Made by a program: the position numbers and the translations under genes. This document shows, piece after piece, positions 1-9,023 of a DNA stretch of 64,000 nucleotides; within the stretch, counting starts at the first letter, position 1; each line of letters opens with the position of its first letter. Under the pieces are notes generated by a model. The model saw only the letters and a list, made by a program, of their open reading frames with translations. It made no database searches and had not been told where the DNA came from. Location of the stretch: positions 434,001-498,000 of the forward strand of contig NZ_JARQWW010000002.1 in assembly GCF_029543125.1 (NCBI RefSeq), read 5' to 3'. This DNA is from Caulobacter segnis (GTDB taxonomy: Bacteria > Pseudomonadota > Alphaproteobacteria > Caulobacterales > Caulobacteraceae).

Positions 1-201
1 ATGTGGGGAGGCGCCAAGCTCAACTGGGTCAGCCTGGCCATCATGCTGGCGGTCCCGACCCACATGTACGCGCAACTGAAAGGGGCCTACGGCCTGAGCG
101 TCTTCTCGACGATCTGGCGCCTGTGGTTCCTGCTGATCTTCTGCGCGGTCACCCTGTCGCTGTTCCTGACCGCCATCGTCATGCTGGGGCTGACGGGCTA
201 G
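1..201 (+). CDS. C-terminal end of a DUF3667-like membrane protein (5' truncated by window)
   Basis: Reading frame open at the left edge and closed by TAG at 199-201. The visible 66 residues contain the pattern MYAQLKGAYG followed by a 20-plus residue hydrophobic helix and a short tail. This resembles the end of DUF3667 family inner-membrane proteins of unknown function, which finish with a 'Y-x-Q-LK-x-AYG' segment and a last transmembrane helix. The Met at base 1 is probably internal, since the family is several hundred residues long. No function can be given. Confidence 0.6.
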   Translation: MWGGAKLNWVSLAIMLAVPTHMYAQLKGAYGLSVFSTIWRLWFLLIFCAVTLSLFLTAIVMLGLTG

Positions 202-213
202 GGCGCCCCGGAA

Positions 214-244
214 ATCCAGGCTTCCCCTTGCGGGAAGGCTGGAT
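214..244. terminator. Stem-loop after the DUF3667-like gene
   Basis: Thirteen-base arms at 214-226 and 232-244 pair with one mismatch around a 5-base loop. It lies 13 bases after the stop codon. No T-run follows, so it may be a 3' mRNA end structure rather than a classical intrinsic terminator. Confidence 0.4.
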
Positions 245-285
245 GCCCCTCAACCTCGTTTGCCAAGCGGACCAGCGGGGATGCC

Positions 286-1947
286 ATGGCTGTGATCGAC
301 GATCGCCACCACCAGATGTTCCCCGTGCTGGACGCGGCCCAGCTGGCGATCGCCCGGGGTTTCGCCAGCGGGGCGGCGCGTCGGTTCGATCCGGGCGAGG
401 TCGTCTTCGCGATCGGTGAACACAACGCGCCCCTGTGGGTGATCCTGGAGGGCGAGATCGCCATCGTCCGGCGCGACGGCCTGGGTCACGAGCAGCACAT
501 CACCAGCCAGCAGGCCGGCCAGTTCACCGGCGAGGTCAGCCAGCTGGCCGGCCGTGCGTCCCTGGCCGAAGGGGCGGCCGGGCCTGAGGGCTGCACCGCC
601 GTACCCGTGGACGCGCCTCACCTGCGCGCCCTGATGATCGGATCGGCGGAGATCGGCGAGATCATCATGCGGGCGCTGATCCTGCGCCGCGTCGGCCTGA
701 TCGAAAGCGGCGCGGCGGGATCGGTCCTGGTGGGGCTGCCGGACGACCCGGACCTGATCCGGCTGCAAGGCTTCCTCACCCGCAACGGATACCCCAACAC
801 CCTGATCGACGCGCAGCAGGACGCGGAGGGGCGCGCCATCGTCCAACGGCTGGGCGTGGCCGATGGCGATCTGCCGCTGATGGTCTGCCCCAACGGCACG
901 GTGCTGCGGCGGCCCAGCGACGCGGAAGCGGCGCTCTGCCTGGGCATGACGCCCGACCTCGACCCGGAAAAGCTCTACGACGTGGCGATCGTCGGCGCCG
1001 GACCGGCCGGCCTGGCCGCCGCCGTTTATGCCGCCTCCGAAGGGCTGTCGGTTCTGGTTCTGGACCAACGGGCCATCGGAGGCCAGGCGGGAGCCTCGGC
1101 GCGGATCGAGAACTATCTGGGTTTTCCCACGGGCATCTCCGGCCAGGCCTTGGCGGGGCGCGCCTACAATCAGGCGCTGAAGTTCGGCGTCGAGCTGGCC
1201 ATCCCCATGGAGGTCACGCGCCTTCGTTGCCCGGATGAGGAGGACGGGTTCGCAGGCCCGCTGAAACTGGAGCTGAGCAACGGGGCCCTCGTCCAGTCCA
1301 GGACCGTGGTGATCGCCTCCGGCGCCCGTTACCGTCGTCCCCCGATCGAGAACCTTGAGCCGTTCGAGGGCGGCGGCGTCTCGTATTGGGCTTCACCAGT
1401 GGAGGCGCGGCTTTGCGCCGGCGAGGAAGTCGCCCTGGTGGGCGGCGGCAACTCCGCCGGACAGGCGGTGGTCTTCCTGGCGCCCAAGGTGCGCCAGCTG
1501 CATCTGCTCATCCGGGGCAAGGGTCTGGAGGCGTCCATGTCGCGCTACCTGATCGACCGGATCGCGGCCCTGCCGAACGTGCAGCTTCACACCCATACCG
1601 AGGTCACCGCCCTGGAGGGCGACTGCGACACGGGTCTGGTCGCCGCGCGCCTGCGAGATGTCCGCTCCGGCGAGACGCACCGCTGCGAACTGCGCCATCT
1701 GTTCCTATTCGTCGGCGCCGACCCGAACGCCGGGTGGCTGGAGGGCTGCGCGACCTTCGACGACAAGGGCTTCATCGTCACCCGCTCCTCCACCTCGTCG
1801 CTGCAGACGGATCGCCCCGGCGTCTTCGCCATCGGCGACGTGCGGGCGGGCTCGACCAAGCGCGTCGCCGCCGCTGTCGGCGAGGGCGCGGCGGTGGTCA
1901 GCCAGATTCACCAGTACCTCGCCACGCTGGATGAACCCGGCGCCTAA
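286..1947 (+). CDS. Cyclic-nucleotide-binding domain / thioredoxin-reductase-like FAD oxidoreductase fusion
   Basis: 553 residues in three parts. Residues about 10-135 resemble a cNMP-binding (CRP-like) sensor with the EGEIAIVRR strand. Residues about 145-215 look like a thioredoxin-fold segment containing LMVCPNGTVL. From about residue 230 follows a two-dinucleotide flavoprotein with FAD motif GAGPAG (237-242), NADPH motif GGGNSAG (about 385) and C-terminal FAD motif FAIGDVR. The CxxC redox pair that thioredoxin reductases carry just before the NADPH motif is absent; the corresponding stretch reads SYWASPVEA. It therefore probably does not reduce thioredoxin in the classical way. It is followed 18 bases downstream by a UBP zinc-finger gene, suggesting a two-gene operon. 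The substrate is unknown. Confidence 0.88.
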   Translation: MAVIDDRHHQMFPVLDAAQLAIARGFASGAARRFDPGEVVFAIGEHNAPLWVILEGEIAIVRRDGLGHEQHITSQQAGQFTGEVSQLAGRASLAEGAAGPEGCTAVPVDAPHLRALMIGSAEIGEIIMRALILRRVGLIESGAAGSVLVGLPDDPDLIRLQGFLTRNGYPNTLIDAQQDAEGRAIVQRLGVADGDLPLMVCPNGTVLRRPSDAEAALCLGMTPDLDPEKLYDVAIVGAGPAGLAAAVYAASEGLSVLVLDQRAIGGQAGASARIENYLGFPTGISGQALAGRAYNQALKFGVELAIPMEVTRLRCPDEEDGFAGPLKLELSNGALVQSRTVVIASGARYRRPPIENLEPFEGGGVSYWASPVEARLCAGEEVALVGGGNSAGQAVVFLAPKVRQLHLLIRGKGLEASMSRYLIDRIAALPNVQLHTHTEVTALEGDCDTGLVAARLRDVRSGETHRCELRHLFLFVGADPNAGWLEGCATFDDKGFIVTRSSTSSLQTDRPGVFAIGDVRAGSTKRVAAAVGEGAAVVSQIHQYLATLDEPGA

Positions 1948-1965
1948 GACACCCGGGAGAGCCTC

Positions 1966-2262
1966 ATGTGCGGACACCTTTCCACCGTGAAGACAGTCAC
2001 GCCCAGCGCTCGCGGCTGCGAGGAATGCCTGAAATCCGGCTCCATGTGGGTGCATCTTCGGCTGTGCCGGACCTGCGGTCATGTGGGCTGCTGCGACCAG
2101 TCGCCCAACCGCCACGCCACGGCGCATTTCCACGCCACGCGCCACCCCGTCATCGAGGGCTATGACCCGCCGGAAGGCTGGGGCTGGTGCTATGTGGACG
2201 ACATCTTCATCGAGCTTCCGGACCAGACCCCGCAGCTGACGCCGATCCCGCGTTACGTCTGA
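1966..2262 (+). CDS. UBP-type zinc finger protein
   Basis: 98 residues. Cys and His residues follow the ZnF-UBP pattern: CGHL near the N-terminus, CEECL, CRTCGHVGCCDQS, then HATAHFHATRHPV. Eukaryotic UBP fingers bind the ubiquitin C-terminus; bacterial stand-alone copies have no established role. The C-terminal WGWCYVDDIFIEL is also typical of these bacterial versions. The gene follows the cNMP/flavoprotein gene on the same strand, so the two products likely work together, but no function is shown by the sequence. It converges on the patatin gene with only 6 bases between stop codons. Confidence 0.85.
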   Translation: MCGHLSTVKTVTPSARGCEECLKSGSMWVHLRLCRTCGHVGCCDQSPNRHATAHFHATRHPVIEGYDPPEGWGWCYVDDIFIELPDQTPQLTPIPRYV

Positions 2263-2268
2263 CGCAGA

Positions 2269-3447
2269 TTAGACCGGCGCCGGCTTTCCGGGGCGGAACG
2301 ACTTGGCGAACATGCCGCTGAGGGTCTCCGGCTCCGGCGTCGCCGTGACCCAGGCCTTGCCGTCCATGACGCTCTGCACGGCGGAATCGAACATGCGCTG
2401 CATGCTTTCGGTGTCGAACTTCACCATGCTGCCGTGATTGGGGTCGTAGGGGATCGAAGCGATCTCCAGCGGCACGCCGGCTCCGGCGCAGAAGGTGGCC
2501 GCCACGCTGATCGCCTGGCGGTACGAGAACCGCAGCATGGTGTCGAAGCTGCGCATCAGGATCGACGGCAGGTTCATGGGCGTGCTCTTGGGCGCGGGGT
2601 CCAGCACGGTGTTGACGATAACCCGCACCCGCCCGCCCCGGAACCGTCGGCCGATGTTGCGGTCGCGCAGCAGGGCTTCGGGCAGGATGAACAGGGGCGC
2701 GGCCACCCCTCCGTCCACATGCATCTCTTCGAAATCCTCGCCGTCGGCGCGGCTGGCGATCATGCGTGGCGGAAACAGGCCCGGCAGGCTGGCCGAAGCC
2801 GCGAGGATGTCGCGAAAAAGCTTCAGCGGCGCGTCGCTGTCGCCCGGGCGGGCCCGGGACGCGATCGCGCCCATGTCCCAGATGCAGGCCTGCTGGCGGT
2901 CCAGGTCGGTGGTCGCCACGAACAGCCGGCGGCCCTCCGCATGGGCCGCCGCCACGGCGAGCAGCAGGGCCTCGTCCACGAAGGGCGCGATCAGGCCGTC
3001 CAGGGCGTCGGCCCGCAGGAGGCCGCCCAGACCGGGAATGGCTTTTCGGCTCAGCAGGCGCGCGGCGTGACCGCCGGTATAGGCGTCGCTCAGACGCTCG
3101 TCCCACTCCGAGCCCAGGAAAGCGAAGGGCGCGATCAGCGCGCCGGTGGAGACGCCGGTGACGATAGCGAAGGTCGGACGGCGTCCCGCCCGCGAGAGCC
3201 CGACAAGCAACCCCGCCCCGAAGGCGCCGCCCGCCGCGCCGCCGGAGACCGCCAGGATGTCGAACGGCGCGCGCGACCACAGCGATCGCGGCGCCGCGAT
3301 CCGGTCGGCCGCGGCGGTCAGGGCGTCCTGAGCCTCGGTGATGGTGAGGCGGACACCTTCGAAGCCGCGCGGCTCGGCGCTGGCCGGGCTGTGCGGCAGA
3401 CGACGGCGGCGGCGCGGCTCGATCGGCGGCGGGGGCGTGTCAGACAT
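2269..3447 (-). CDS. Patatin-like phospholipase
   Basis: 392 residues from an ATG at 3447 with N-terminal MSDTPPPPIE; the open frame extends further upstream but without family similarity. The patatin Ser-Asp dyad is visible: glycine-rich oxyanion segment SGGAAGGAFGAG (about 68-79), nucleophile elbow GVSTG (98-102, Ser100) and the DGG motif in HVDGGVAAPLF. The family hydrolyses acyl esters of phospholipids or other lipids. No signal peptide is evident; the N-terminus is Pro/Arg-rich, so a cytoplasmic or peripheral membrane location is likely. It is transcribed divergently from the MscS gene with about 140 bases between them. Confidence 0.88.
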   Translation of the reverse strand: MSDTPPPPIEPRRRRRLPHSPASAEPRGFEGVRLTITEAQDALTAAADRIAAPRSLWSRAPFDILAVSGGAAGGAFGAGLLVGLSRAGRRPTFAIVTGVSTGALIAPFAFLGSEWDERLSDAYTGGHAARLLSRKAIPGLGGLLRADALDGLIAPFVDEALLLAVAAAHAEGRRLFVATTDLDRQQACIWDMGAIASRARPGDSDAPLKLFRDILAASASLPGLFPPRMIASRADGEDFEEMHVDGGVAAPLFILPEALLRDRNIGRRFRGGRVRVIVNTVLDPAPKSTPMNLPSILMRSFDTMLRFSYRQAISVAATFCAGAGVPLEIASIPYDPNHGSMVKFDTESMQRMFDSAVQSVMDGKAWVTATPEPETLSGMFAKSFRPGKPAPV

Positions 3448-3588
3448 GGGCGTCCTTGCGGTGCGGTCTCGCTTACTCCTAACACCCAACGTGGCCCGGC
3501 GGTCAAAGGCTGCGCTTGGCCGCGACGGTCGGAACTTGAACAAGCAGAAGCCGTTGACGAGCCAAGGCGCAGCTTTCATTCCAGAGAC

Positions 3589-4557
3589 ATGCAGACCAAC
3601 GCACCGAAGGAAGTCGAACAGGCCGTTCGCAACCCGATCACCCTGGATGAGAACCTCGTCCGCAAGGCCGTCGACATGTTCGGCACTTTCGCGGTCAATC
3701 TGCTCGTCGCCGTCCTCATCCTGGCCGTCACCTTCTGGCTGGCCAAGACCATGTCCGGCGTGGTTCGGCGCGCCCTGACCCGGGTCCAGCGCCACCACCC
3801 CGACCCCACCCTGGCCAGCTTCGGCGCATCGCTGACGCGCTACCTCGTCATCTTCGTCGGCATCATCGCGGTCCTCCAGCAGCTGGGCGTGCAGACCACC
3901 TCGATCCTGGCGGTGCTGGGCGCCGCGTCCCTGGCGGTGGGCCTGGCCCTGCAGGGGACCCTGTCAAACGTGGCGGCGGGGGTCATGCTGCTGATCTTCC
4001 GTCCTTACCGCGTGGGGGACACCATCGAGACCTCGACCCGCAAGGGCGTGGTGAAGTCCCTGGACCTGTTCGTCACCGAGCTGGCCATGGGCGACAACAC
4101 CAAGGTCATCGTGCCCAACGGCAAGGTCTTCGGCGATGTGATCCTCAACTTCACGCACTATCCGCGACATCGCTCCGACGCGATCTGGAAGGTGCCCTAC
4201 AAGACCGACATCCAGGCGATGCTGACGGCGCTGAACGCCCGCATCTCCTCGGATCCCCGCATCCGCAAGGATCCGAAGCCGGTCGTGGAGATCACCGCCA
4301 TGAGCGAAGCGTTCATCGAGGGCGCCGTGCGCGCCTGGACGGCGCGCGAGGACGAGGGATCGGTGAAGTCGGACCTGCTGCTGGCGATCCGCATCCTGTC
4401 CGAAAATCCCGAGGCGGACCTGCCGCCGCTGACGCCGCCCGCGCCGAAGCCGACGGCCGCTGAACGCAGCCGCCGTCGTCATCCCATCAGCCTTCGAGGG
4501 CTTGCGCGAGATCGGATTTCAGGTCGTCGAGATCCTCGATCCCCACCGAAAGCCTGA
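3589..4557 (+). CDS. Small-conductance mechanosensitive channel (MscS family)
   Basis: 322 residues with start MQTNAPKEVE at 3589; upstream frame extension is antisense to the patatin gene and rejected. There are three hydrophobic segments: about 33-54, 82-103 and the pore-lining helix near 110-130 with the small-residue-rich AVLGAASLAVGLALQGTLSN typical of MscS TM3. This is followed by the beta domain (PYRVGDTIE, VTELAMGDN, VIVPNGKVFGD). It releases osmolytes upon membrane tension in the inner membrane. The last about 23 codons run antisense through the end of the trans-sulfuration gene on the other strand; the Arg/Pro-rich tail there is not family-like, so the true protein may effectively end near residue 295. 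Confidence 0.9.
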   Translation: MQTNAPKEVEQAVRNPITLDENLVRKAVDMFGTFAVNLLVAVLILAVTFWLAKTMSGVVRRALTRVQRHHPDPTLASFGASLTRYLVIFVGIIAVLQQLGVQTTSILAVLGAASLAVGLALQGTLSNVAAGVMLLIFRPYRVGDTIETSTRKGVVKSLDLFVTELAMGDNTKVIVPNGKVFGDVILNFTHYPRHRSDAIWKVPYKTDIQAMLTALNARISSDPRIRKDPKPVVEITAMSEAFIEGAVRAWTAREDEGSVKSDLLLAIRILSENPEADLPPLTPPAPKPTAAERSRRRHPISLRGLARDRISGRRDPRSPPKA

Positions 4558-5665
4558 CCAGGCCGTCAGTGATGCCGAGCGCCTCCCGCTGCTGCGGCGG
4601 AATGGAGGCGTGGGTCATGATCGCCGGGTGCTCGATCAGGCTCTCCACCCCGCCCAGGCTTTCGGCCAGGGTGAACAGGCGGGTGCGCTCCAGCATCCGC
4701 CGCGCCGGGGCGAGGCCGCCCTTGATGTCCACCGAGATGATGCCGCCGAAGCCATGCATCATCTGGCGCTTTGCCAGCTCGTGCTGCGGGTGGGAGGCCA
4801 GGCCCGGATAGACCACGCGGGCGATGTCTGAGCGCGCCTCAAGCCACTCGGCGATGGCCAGGGCGTTGTCGCAGGCGCGCTGCATGCGCAGGGCCAGGGT
4901 CTTCACTCCGCGCAGGGCCAGGAAGCTGTCGAAGGGGCCGAGCACCCCGCCGATGGCGTTCTGCAGGAACTTCAGCTTGTCGGCGATCTCGGCGTTGTCG
5001 CCCACCACCGCCACCCCGGCCACCACGTCGGAGTGGCCGTTCAGGTACTTGGTGGCCGAATGCATCACCACGTCGAAGCCCAGCTCCAGCGGCCGCTGGA
5101 CGTAGGGGCTGCAAAAGGTGTTGTCGGCCACGGTGATCAGGCCGTGCTTCTTGGCCAGCTCAGCGATGGCCGCCAGGTCCGCCAGGCGCAGCATCGGGTT
5201 GGTGGGCGTCTCCACCCAGATCATCTTCGTCTCGGGGCGGATAGCCGCTTCGATCGCCGACAGGTCGGCCATGTCCACGAAGCTGAAGGTCAGGCCGGCC
5301 GACCGTTTGCGCACCTTGTCGAACAGCCTGAACGAGCCGCCGTAGAGGTCGTCGCTGGCGATCACGTGCGCGCCGCTGTCGAGGATCTCCAGGATCGTCG
5401 AGGCCGCCGCCAGACCGGAGGCGAAGGCGAAGCCCGCCGTGCCGCTCTCCAGGTCCGCCACCGCGCGCTCGAAGGCGAAGCGGGTCGGGTTGTGGCTGCG
5501 GCTGTACTCGAAGCCCTTGTGCTCGCCCGGGCTGGTCTGGGCGTAGGTCGAGGTGGCGTAGATCGGCACCATCACCGCGCCCGTGGTCGGGTCGTGGCTC
5601 TGGCCGCCGTGGATGGTGCGCGTGGCGAAGGCCAGGCGGTTCTTGCCAGTCTTGTTTTCGCTCAT
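4487..5665 (-). CDS. Cystathionine gamma-lyase / trans-sulfuration PLP enzyme
   Basis: 392 residues, full length for the Cys/Met metabolism PLP-dependent family. Visible motifs: YSRSHNPTR, substrate/PLP contacts ASGLAA and DDLYGG, and the PLP-lysine segment HSATKYLNGHSD with Lys206. It lies 2 bases downstream of a cystathionine beta-synthase gene on the same strand. The pair makes reverse trans-sulfuration (homocysteine plus serine to cystathionine, then cysteine plus 2-oxobutyrate) the best reading. Gamma-synthase (MetB) activity cannot be excluded from sequence alone because the subfamilies are close. Confidence 0.9.
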   Translation of the reverse strand: MSENKTGKNRLAFATRTIHGGQSHDPTTGAVMVPIYATSTYAQTSPGEHKGFEYSRSHNPTRFAFERAVADLESGTAGFAFASGLAAASTILEILDSGAHVIASDDLYGGSFRLFDKVRKRSAGLTFSFVDMADLSAIEAAIRPETKMIWVETPTNPMLRLADLAAIAELAKKHGLITVADNTFCSPYVQRPLELGFDVVMHSATKYLNGHSDVVAGVAVVGDNAEIADKLKFLQNAIGGVLGPFDSFLALRGVKTLALRMQRACDNALAIAEWLEARSDIARVVYPGLASHPQHELAKRQMMHGFGGIISVDIKGGLAPARRMLERTRLFTLAESLGGVESLIEHPAIMTHASIPPQQREALGITDGLVRLSVGIEDLDDLKSDLAQALEG

Positions 5666-5667
5666 GC

Positions 5668-7068
5668 TCAGGCCGTCAGACGCAGGTGGTTGATCAGATC
5701 GACGCGGGTGATGACGCCGATGAACTCGTCGCCGTCCACGACCAGGGCGACCTCGTCGCGGTCGAAGACTTCCGGCAGGGCGTCCACGCCCTGATGGGCC
5801 TGAAGGGTGTTCACCGCCTTGGTCATGGCCTGAGACACCGGCTGCTTGAAGCGCGGACCGGGCTGGTCGTCGCCGCCTTCGACGGCCGCGAGGATGTCGC
5901 TTTCGTCGAGGATGCCCACGAGCTTGCCGTGGTCGACCACCGGCAGCTGGCTGATGTCGCCGCTGCGCATGCGGTTATAGGCGGTCATCAGGGTGTCCTG
6001 CGGACCGATGGCGACGACGCCGCCGTCGGCGTAGCGCTTGGCGATCAGGTCGCGCAGGTCGCCGTGCAGCTCGCGCTCGTCAAAGCCGTGCGCCGCCAGC
6101 CACATGTCGTTGAACATCTTGGTCAGGTACTTGGCGCCGGTGTCGCAGACCAGGGTCACGACGCGCTTGGGCTCGGTCTGTTCGCGGCAATAGCGCAGGG
6201 CGGCGGCCAGCAGGGTGCCCGACGAGGAGCCGGCCAGAACACCTTCCTTGCGCAGCAGCAGGCGGGCGGTGTCGACGCTCTCGCGGTCGCTGATCGAATA
6301 GGCCTTCTTGACCAGGCTCATGTCGGCCACGGCCGGGATGAAGTCCTCGCCGATGCCCTCGACGATCCAGCTTCCGGCCTCGCCATAGGTTCCGGTCGCC
6401 ACATAGTCACAGAGGATCGACCCGACCGGGTCGGCCAGGACCATCTGCGTCTTGGGCGAGTGCTTGGCCATGTAGCGGCCGATGCCGGTCAGGGTGCCGC
6501 CGGAGCCGACGCCGACCACCACCGCGTCCACGTCGCCGTCCATCTGGGCGAAGATTTCCGGCGCGGTGCCGGTCTCGTGCGCCAGCGGGTTGGCCGGGTT
6601 CTCGAACTGGTTGACGTAGATCGCGCCGGGGATGGACTGGGCCAGGGTCTGGGCCATGTCCTGATAGTATTCGGGGTGGCCCTTGCCCACGTCGCTGCGG
6701 GTCAGGCGCACATCCACGCCCATGGCGCGCAGGTGCAGGATCTTCTCCCGCGCCATCTTGTCCGGAACGATCAGGATCAACTTGTAGCCCTTGAGGCTGG
6801 CGACCTGCGCCAGGCCAAGGCCGGTGTTGCCGGCGGTGGCCTCGATGATCGTGCCGCCCGGCTTGAGGCTGCCGTCCTTTTCGGCCGCCTCGATCATGGA
6901 GCGTGCGACCCGGTCCTTGATCGACCCGCCGGGGTTCTGGCTCTCCAGCTTGAGGAACAGACGGCAGGGGCCGGTGTCGATGTTGCGGACCTCGATCATC
7001 GGGGTCGAGCCGATGAGGTCGAGGGCGGAAGACTGCGCCTTGGGGGCGCTCGAGATTTGGTCGGTCAT
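5668..7068 (-). CDS. Cystathionine beta-synthase (PLP domain plus CBS-domain pair)
   Basis: 466 residues. N-terminal fold-type II PLP enzyme with NPGGSIKDR (PLP Lys51), TAGNTG (phosphate loop) and GSGGTLTG. C-terminal tandem CBS domains (about 335-465: QDTLMTAYNRM, SQLPVVD, EVALVVDGDEFIGVIT) that in this family act as a regulatory module. It condenses serine with homocysteine to cystathionine in the cytoplasm. Immediately followed by the gamma-lyase gene, so both are likely on one transcript. The CBS pair distinguishes it from plain cysteine synthases. Confidence 0.92.
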   Translation of the reverse strand: MTDQISSAPKAQSSALDLIGSTPMIEVRNIDTGPCRLFLKLESQNPGGSIKDRVARSMIEAAEKDGSLKPGGTIIEATAGNTGLGLAQVASLKGYKLILIVPDKMAREKILHLRAMGVDVRLTRSDVGKGHPEYYQDMAQTLAQSIPGAIYVNQFENPANPLAHETGTAPEIFAQMDGDVDAVVVGVGSGGTLTGIGRYMAKHSPKTQMVLADPVGSILCDYVATGTYGEAGSWIVEGIGEDFIPAVADMSLVKKAYSISDRESVDTARLLLRKEGVLAGSSSGTLLAAALRYCREQTEPKRVVTLVCDTGAKYLTKMFNDMWLAAHGFDERELHGDLRDLIAKRYADGGVVAIGPQDTLMTAYNRMRSGDISQLPVVDHGKLVGILDESDILAAVEGGDDQPGPRFKQPVSQAMTKAVNTLQAHQGVDALPEVFDRDEVALVVDGDEFIGVITRVDLINHLRLTA

Positions 7069-7253
7069 GGCGAAGGCTCCGCCGAAAAACGATGGATTTG
7101 CCCTCTTCTAGAGGCAAAACGCGCAAGTTCGAAAGCCGACTGTGAGGGACGGCGAGAAAACCTTGCGCAGCAAAAGCGTGGTGATCCGCACGGGCCGGCG
7201 CAAGGCTGACGAACGCACGATCCGCACGACGTCCGGCGAATCGGCAGCCAGAC

Positions 7254-7427
7254 CTAGTCCTTCTCGCGCGACATGCGATGAACGATGACCATGGACGCCA
7301 GGGTCGCCAGACAGACGAGCGCCGTCAGACCCGGGCGGCCATCCATGTAGGCCGCAAGGGCTCCGCAGCCGCCGATCACACCGACGACGACCATAGGCCA
7401 GGGAGAGGTTTCGAACTCGGGGTCCAT
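7254..7427 (-). CDS. Small membrane protein, 57 residues
   Basis: A 58-codon frame from an ATG at 7427 to TAG at 7254 encodes a protein with two hydrophobic stretches: PMVVVGVIGGCGALAAY and LTALVCLATLASMVIV. These are joined by a short polar turn (MDGRPG), and the chain ends in a charged tail (HRMSREKD). This is the shape of a two-helix inner-membrane hairpin. No family is recognised. It lies alone between the trans-sulfuration operon and the S33 hydrolase. Support is from composition and clean topology, not homology. Confidence 0.6.
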   Translation of the reverse strand: MDPEFETSPWPMVVVGVIGGCGALAAYMDGRPGLTALVCLATLASMVIVHRMSREKD

Positions 7428-7549
7428 GGCCCGGCTTATCGCGCCATGCGTGTGCCGGATCGATCCCGTATTTCTACGGTGGCGGGGCAGGCCCTTGCGC
7501 CCGGAGCCGTTCTGGCGACCTATGGTCGTTCGATTGTCGGGGAGAGAAG

Positions 7550-8968
7550 ATGATCCGTTCCTTGTGGGCGCCGCTGGCGGGCGCGTTCCTTCTGGCGGCC
7601 GGCGCGGGGGCGGCCCGGGCGGCAGAGCCGCAGTTCACGCCCAATGCCTGCAAGGGCGACTATGCCGGCGTCCCCTACAAGGTGGACTGCGGAACCATGA
7701 CGGTGGACGAGGCGCGGGGCGATCCCGAGTCGCGCCGCATCACCTTTCCCGTAGCCATCGTCCGGGCCCTGGAGCCAAAGGGCCTGCCGCCCGTGGTCTA
7801 TTTCCATGGCGGCCCCGGCGGCGACGCGGTTGAAAGCGTGCCCGCCCGGCTGAAGCGTCCGGCGGCCAAGGAGTTCGTCGCGGTCGATCAGGACTGGATC
7901 TTCTTCGACCAGCGCGGCACGGGCCATGGGGATCCCGGCATGGACTGCCCGGGCACGGCCCTGACCGACGCCGGCCCGCCGTCGAAGAAGGACGCCGACG
8001 GCATCATCGCCTGCCTCAAGGCCTTCCAGGCCAAGGGCGTGGACCTGACCCGCTACAACGCCGTCGAAATCGCCCACGATGTTCAGGACATGCGCAAGGC
8101 CCTGAAGCTGGGCCAGATCGACCTCTATGGCGGCTCCTACGGGACCCGTATCGAAGCCGCCGTCCAGACCCATGCGCCGCAAGGCGTGCGCGCCGTGGTG
8201 CAGGACAGCCCCTGGCCGCCGGAGGCCGCGTGGACGGTGGGCGGCCCGGAGATGGTCGCCAGCTCGCTCTATGTGGTCATGGCCAAGTGCGAGGCGATCA
8301 CTGAATGCGCCAACCGCTACCCGAACCTGAAGGCCCGCCTTCGGACGACCGCCGCCAAGTTCATGGCCGGCCCGCAGACCATCGGCGGCAAGACCTATAC
8401 GGCCGATGACCTGGGCGGCTACCTGATGGACGCCAGCTACTTCGCCGCCCCCGTCCTGCCGCAGCAGCTGTCGAAGATCATCGCCGGCGACATGTCGCCC
8501 GTGGACGAGTTCATGTCCTCCCGCGACTACTACTCCGAGGGCCAGTTCATGACCCACCTGTGCAAGGAGGAGATTCCCTTCGAGCAGCGCGCGGGGATCA
8601 AGGCCGGCGCCAAGGGCGATCCGGTGGCCGAACTGATGGTCGCGCCCATGGAGCGCATCCACGACATCTGCGCCGCCATCAACTGGGGCAAGATCTCGCC
8701 GATCGAGCAGCAGCCGGTGAAGACCAAGATCCCGACCCTTTTCCTTGCCGCCGAGATCGACCCCGGCTGCCCGCCGGAGCTGACCGAGGCCGCGGCCAAG
8801 GGCTATGCCGGCAGCCAAGTGGTGATCGTCACCAACGCCACCCACGGCGTGGCCGGGACCAGCCCCTGCACCCGCAAGATGGTGCGCGACTTCTTCCTCG
8901 ACCCGTCCAAGCCGGTGGAGCGCGCCTGCCTCCCGGCCAAGGACACGCCCATGGCGTTCGTCTACTGA
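7550..8968 (+). CDS. Secreted alpha/beta hydrolase, peptidase S33 (tripeptidyl aminopeptidase-like)
   Basis: 472 residues beginning with a signal peptide (hydrophobic core about 7-22, cleavage likely after ARA). Catalytic features: HGGPGG oxyanion motif (86-91), FDQRGTG, nucleophile elbow GGSYG (194-198, Ser196), Asp in AAEIDPGCP (about 403) and His in NATHGVAG (about 430). S33 enzymes with this layout release N-terminal residues or act on esters in the periplasm. An RBS-like GGGGAGAG sits just before the start. The gene ends at a bidirectional terminator shared with the converging TonB-dependent receptor gene. Confidence 0.9.
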   Translation: MIRSLWAPLAGAFLLAAGAGAARAAEPQFTPNACKGDYAGVPYKVDCGTMTVDEARGDPESRRITFPVAIVRALEPKGLPPVVYFHGGPGGDAVESVPARLKRPAAKEFVAVDQDWIFFDQRGTGHGDPGMDCPGTALTDAGPPSKKDADGIIACLKAFQAKGVDLTRYNAVEIAHDVQDMRKALKLGQIDLYGGSYGTRIEAAVQTHAPQGVRAVVQDSPWPPEAAWTVGGPEMVASSLYVVMAKCEAITECANRYPNLKARLRTTAAKFMAGPQTIGGKTYTADDLGGYLMDASYFAAPVLPQQLSKIIAGDMSPVDEFMSSRDYYSEGQFMTHLCKEEIPFEQRAGIKAGAKGDPVAELMVAPMERIHDICAAINWGKISPIEQQPVKTKIPTLFLAAEIDPGCPPELTEAAAKGYAGSQVVIVTNATHGVAGTSPCTRKMVRDFFLDPSKPVERACLPAKDTPMAFVY

Positions 8969-8970
8969 AA

Positions 8971-9015
8971 CGCGCGTCAGGCGAAAGTGTCAGCGGTTTC
9001 GCCGCCTGACGCGCG
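8971..9015. terminator. Bidirectional stem-loop between convergent genes
   Basis: Arms CGCGCGTCAGGC (8971-8982) and GCCTGACGCGCG (9004-9015) pair perfectly. They continue as GAAA/TTTC after a 3-base bulge, enclosing a 10-base loop. It separates the hydrolase and receptor genes, which converge here. Confidence 0.7.
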
Positions 9016-9023
9016 CAAGAAAC

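Noticed and set aside
2434..3588. Long in-frame extension upstream of the MscS gene
   Set aside because: Antisense to the patatin gene; composition is Arg/Gly-rich and MscS homologues start near residue MQTN.
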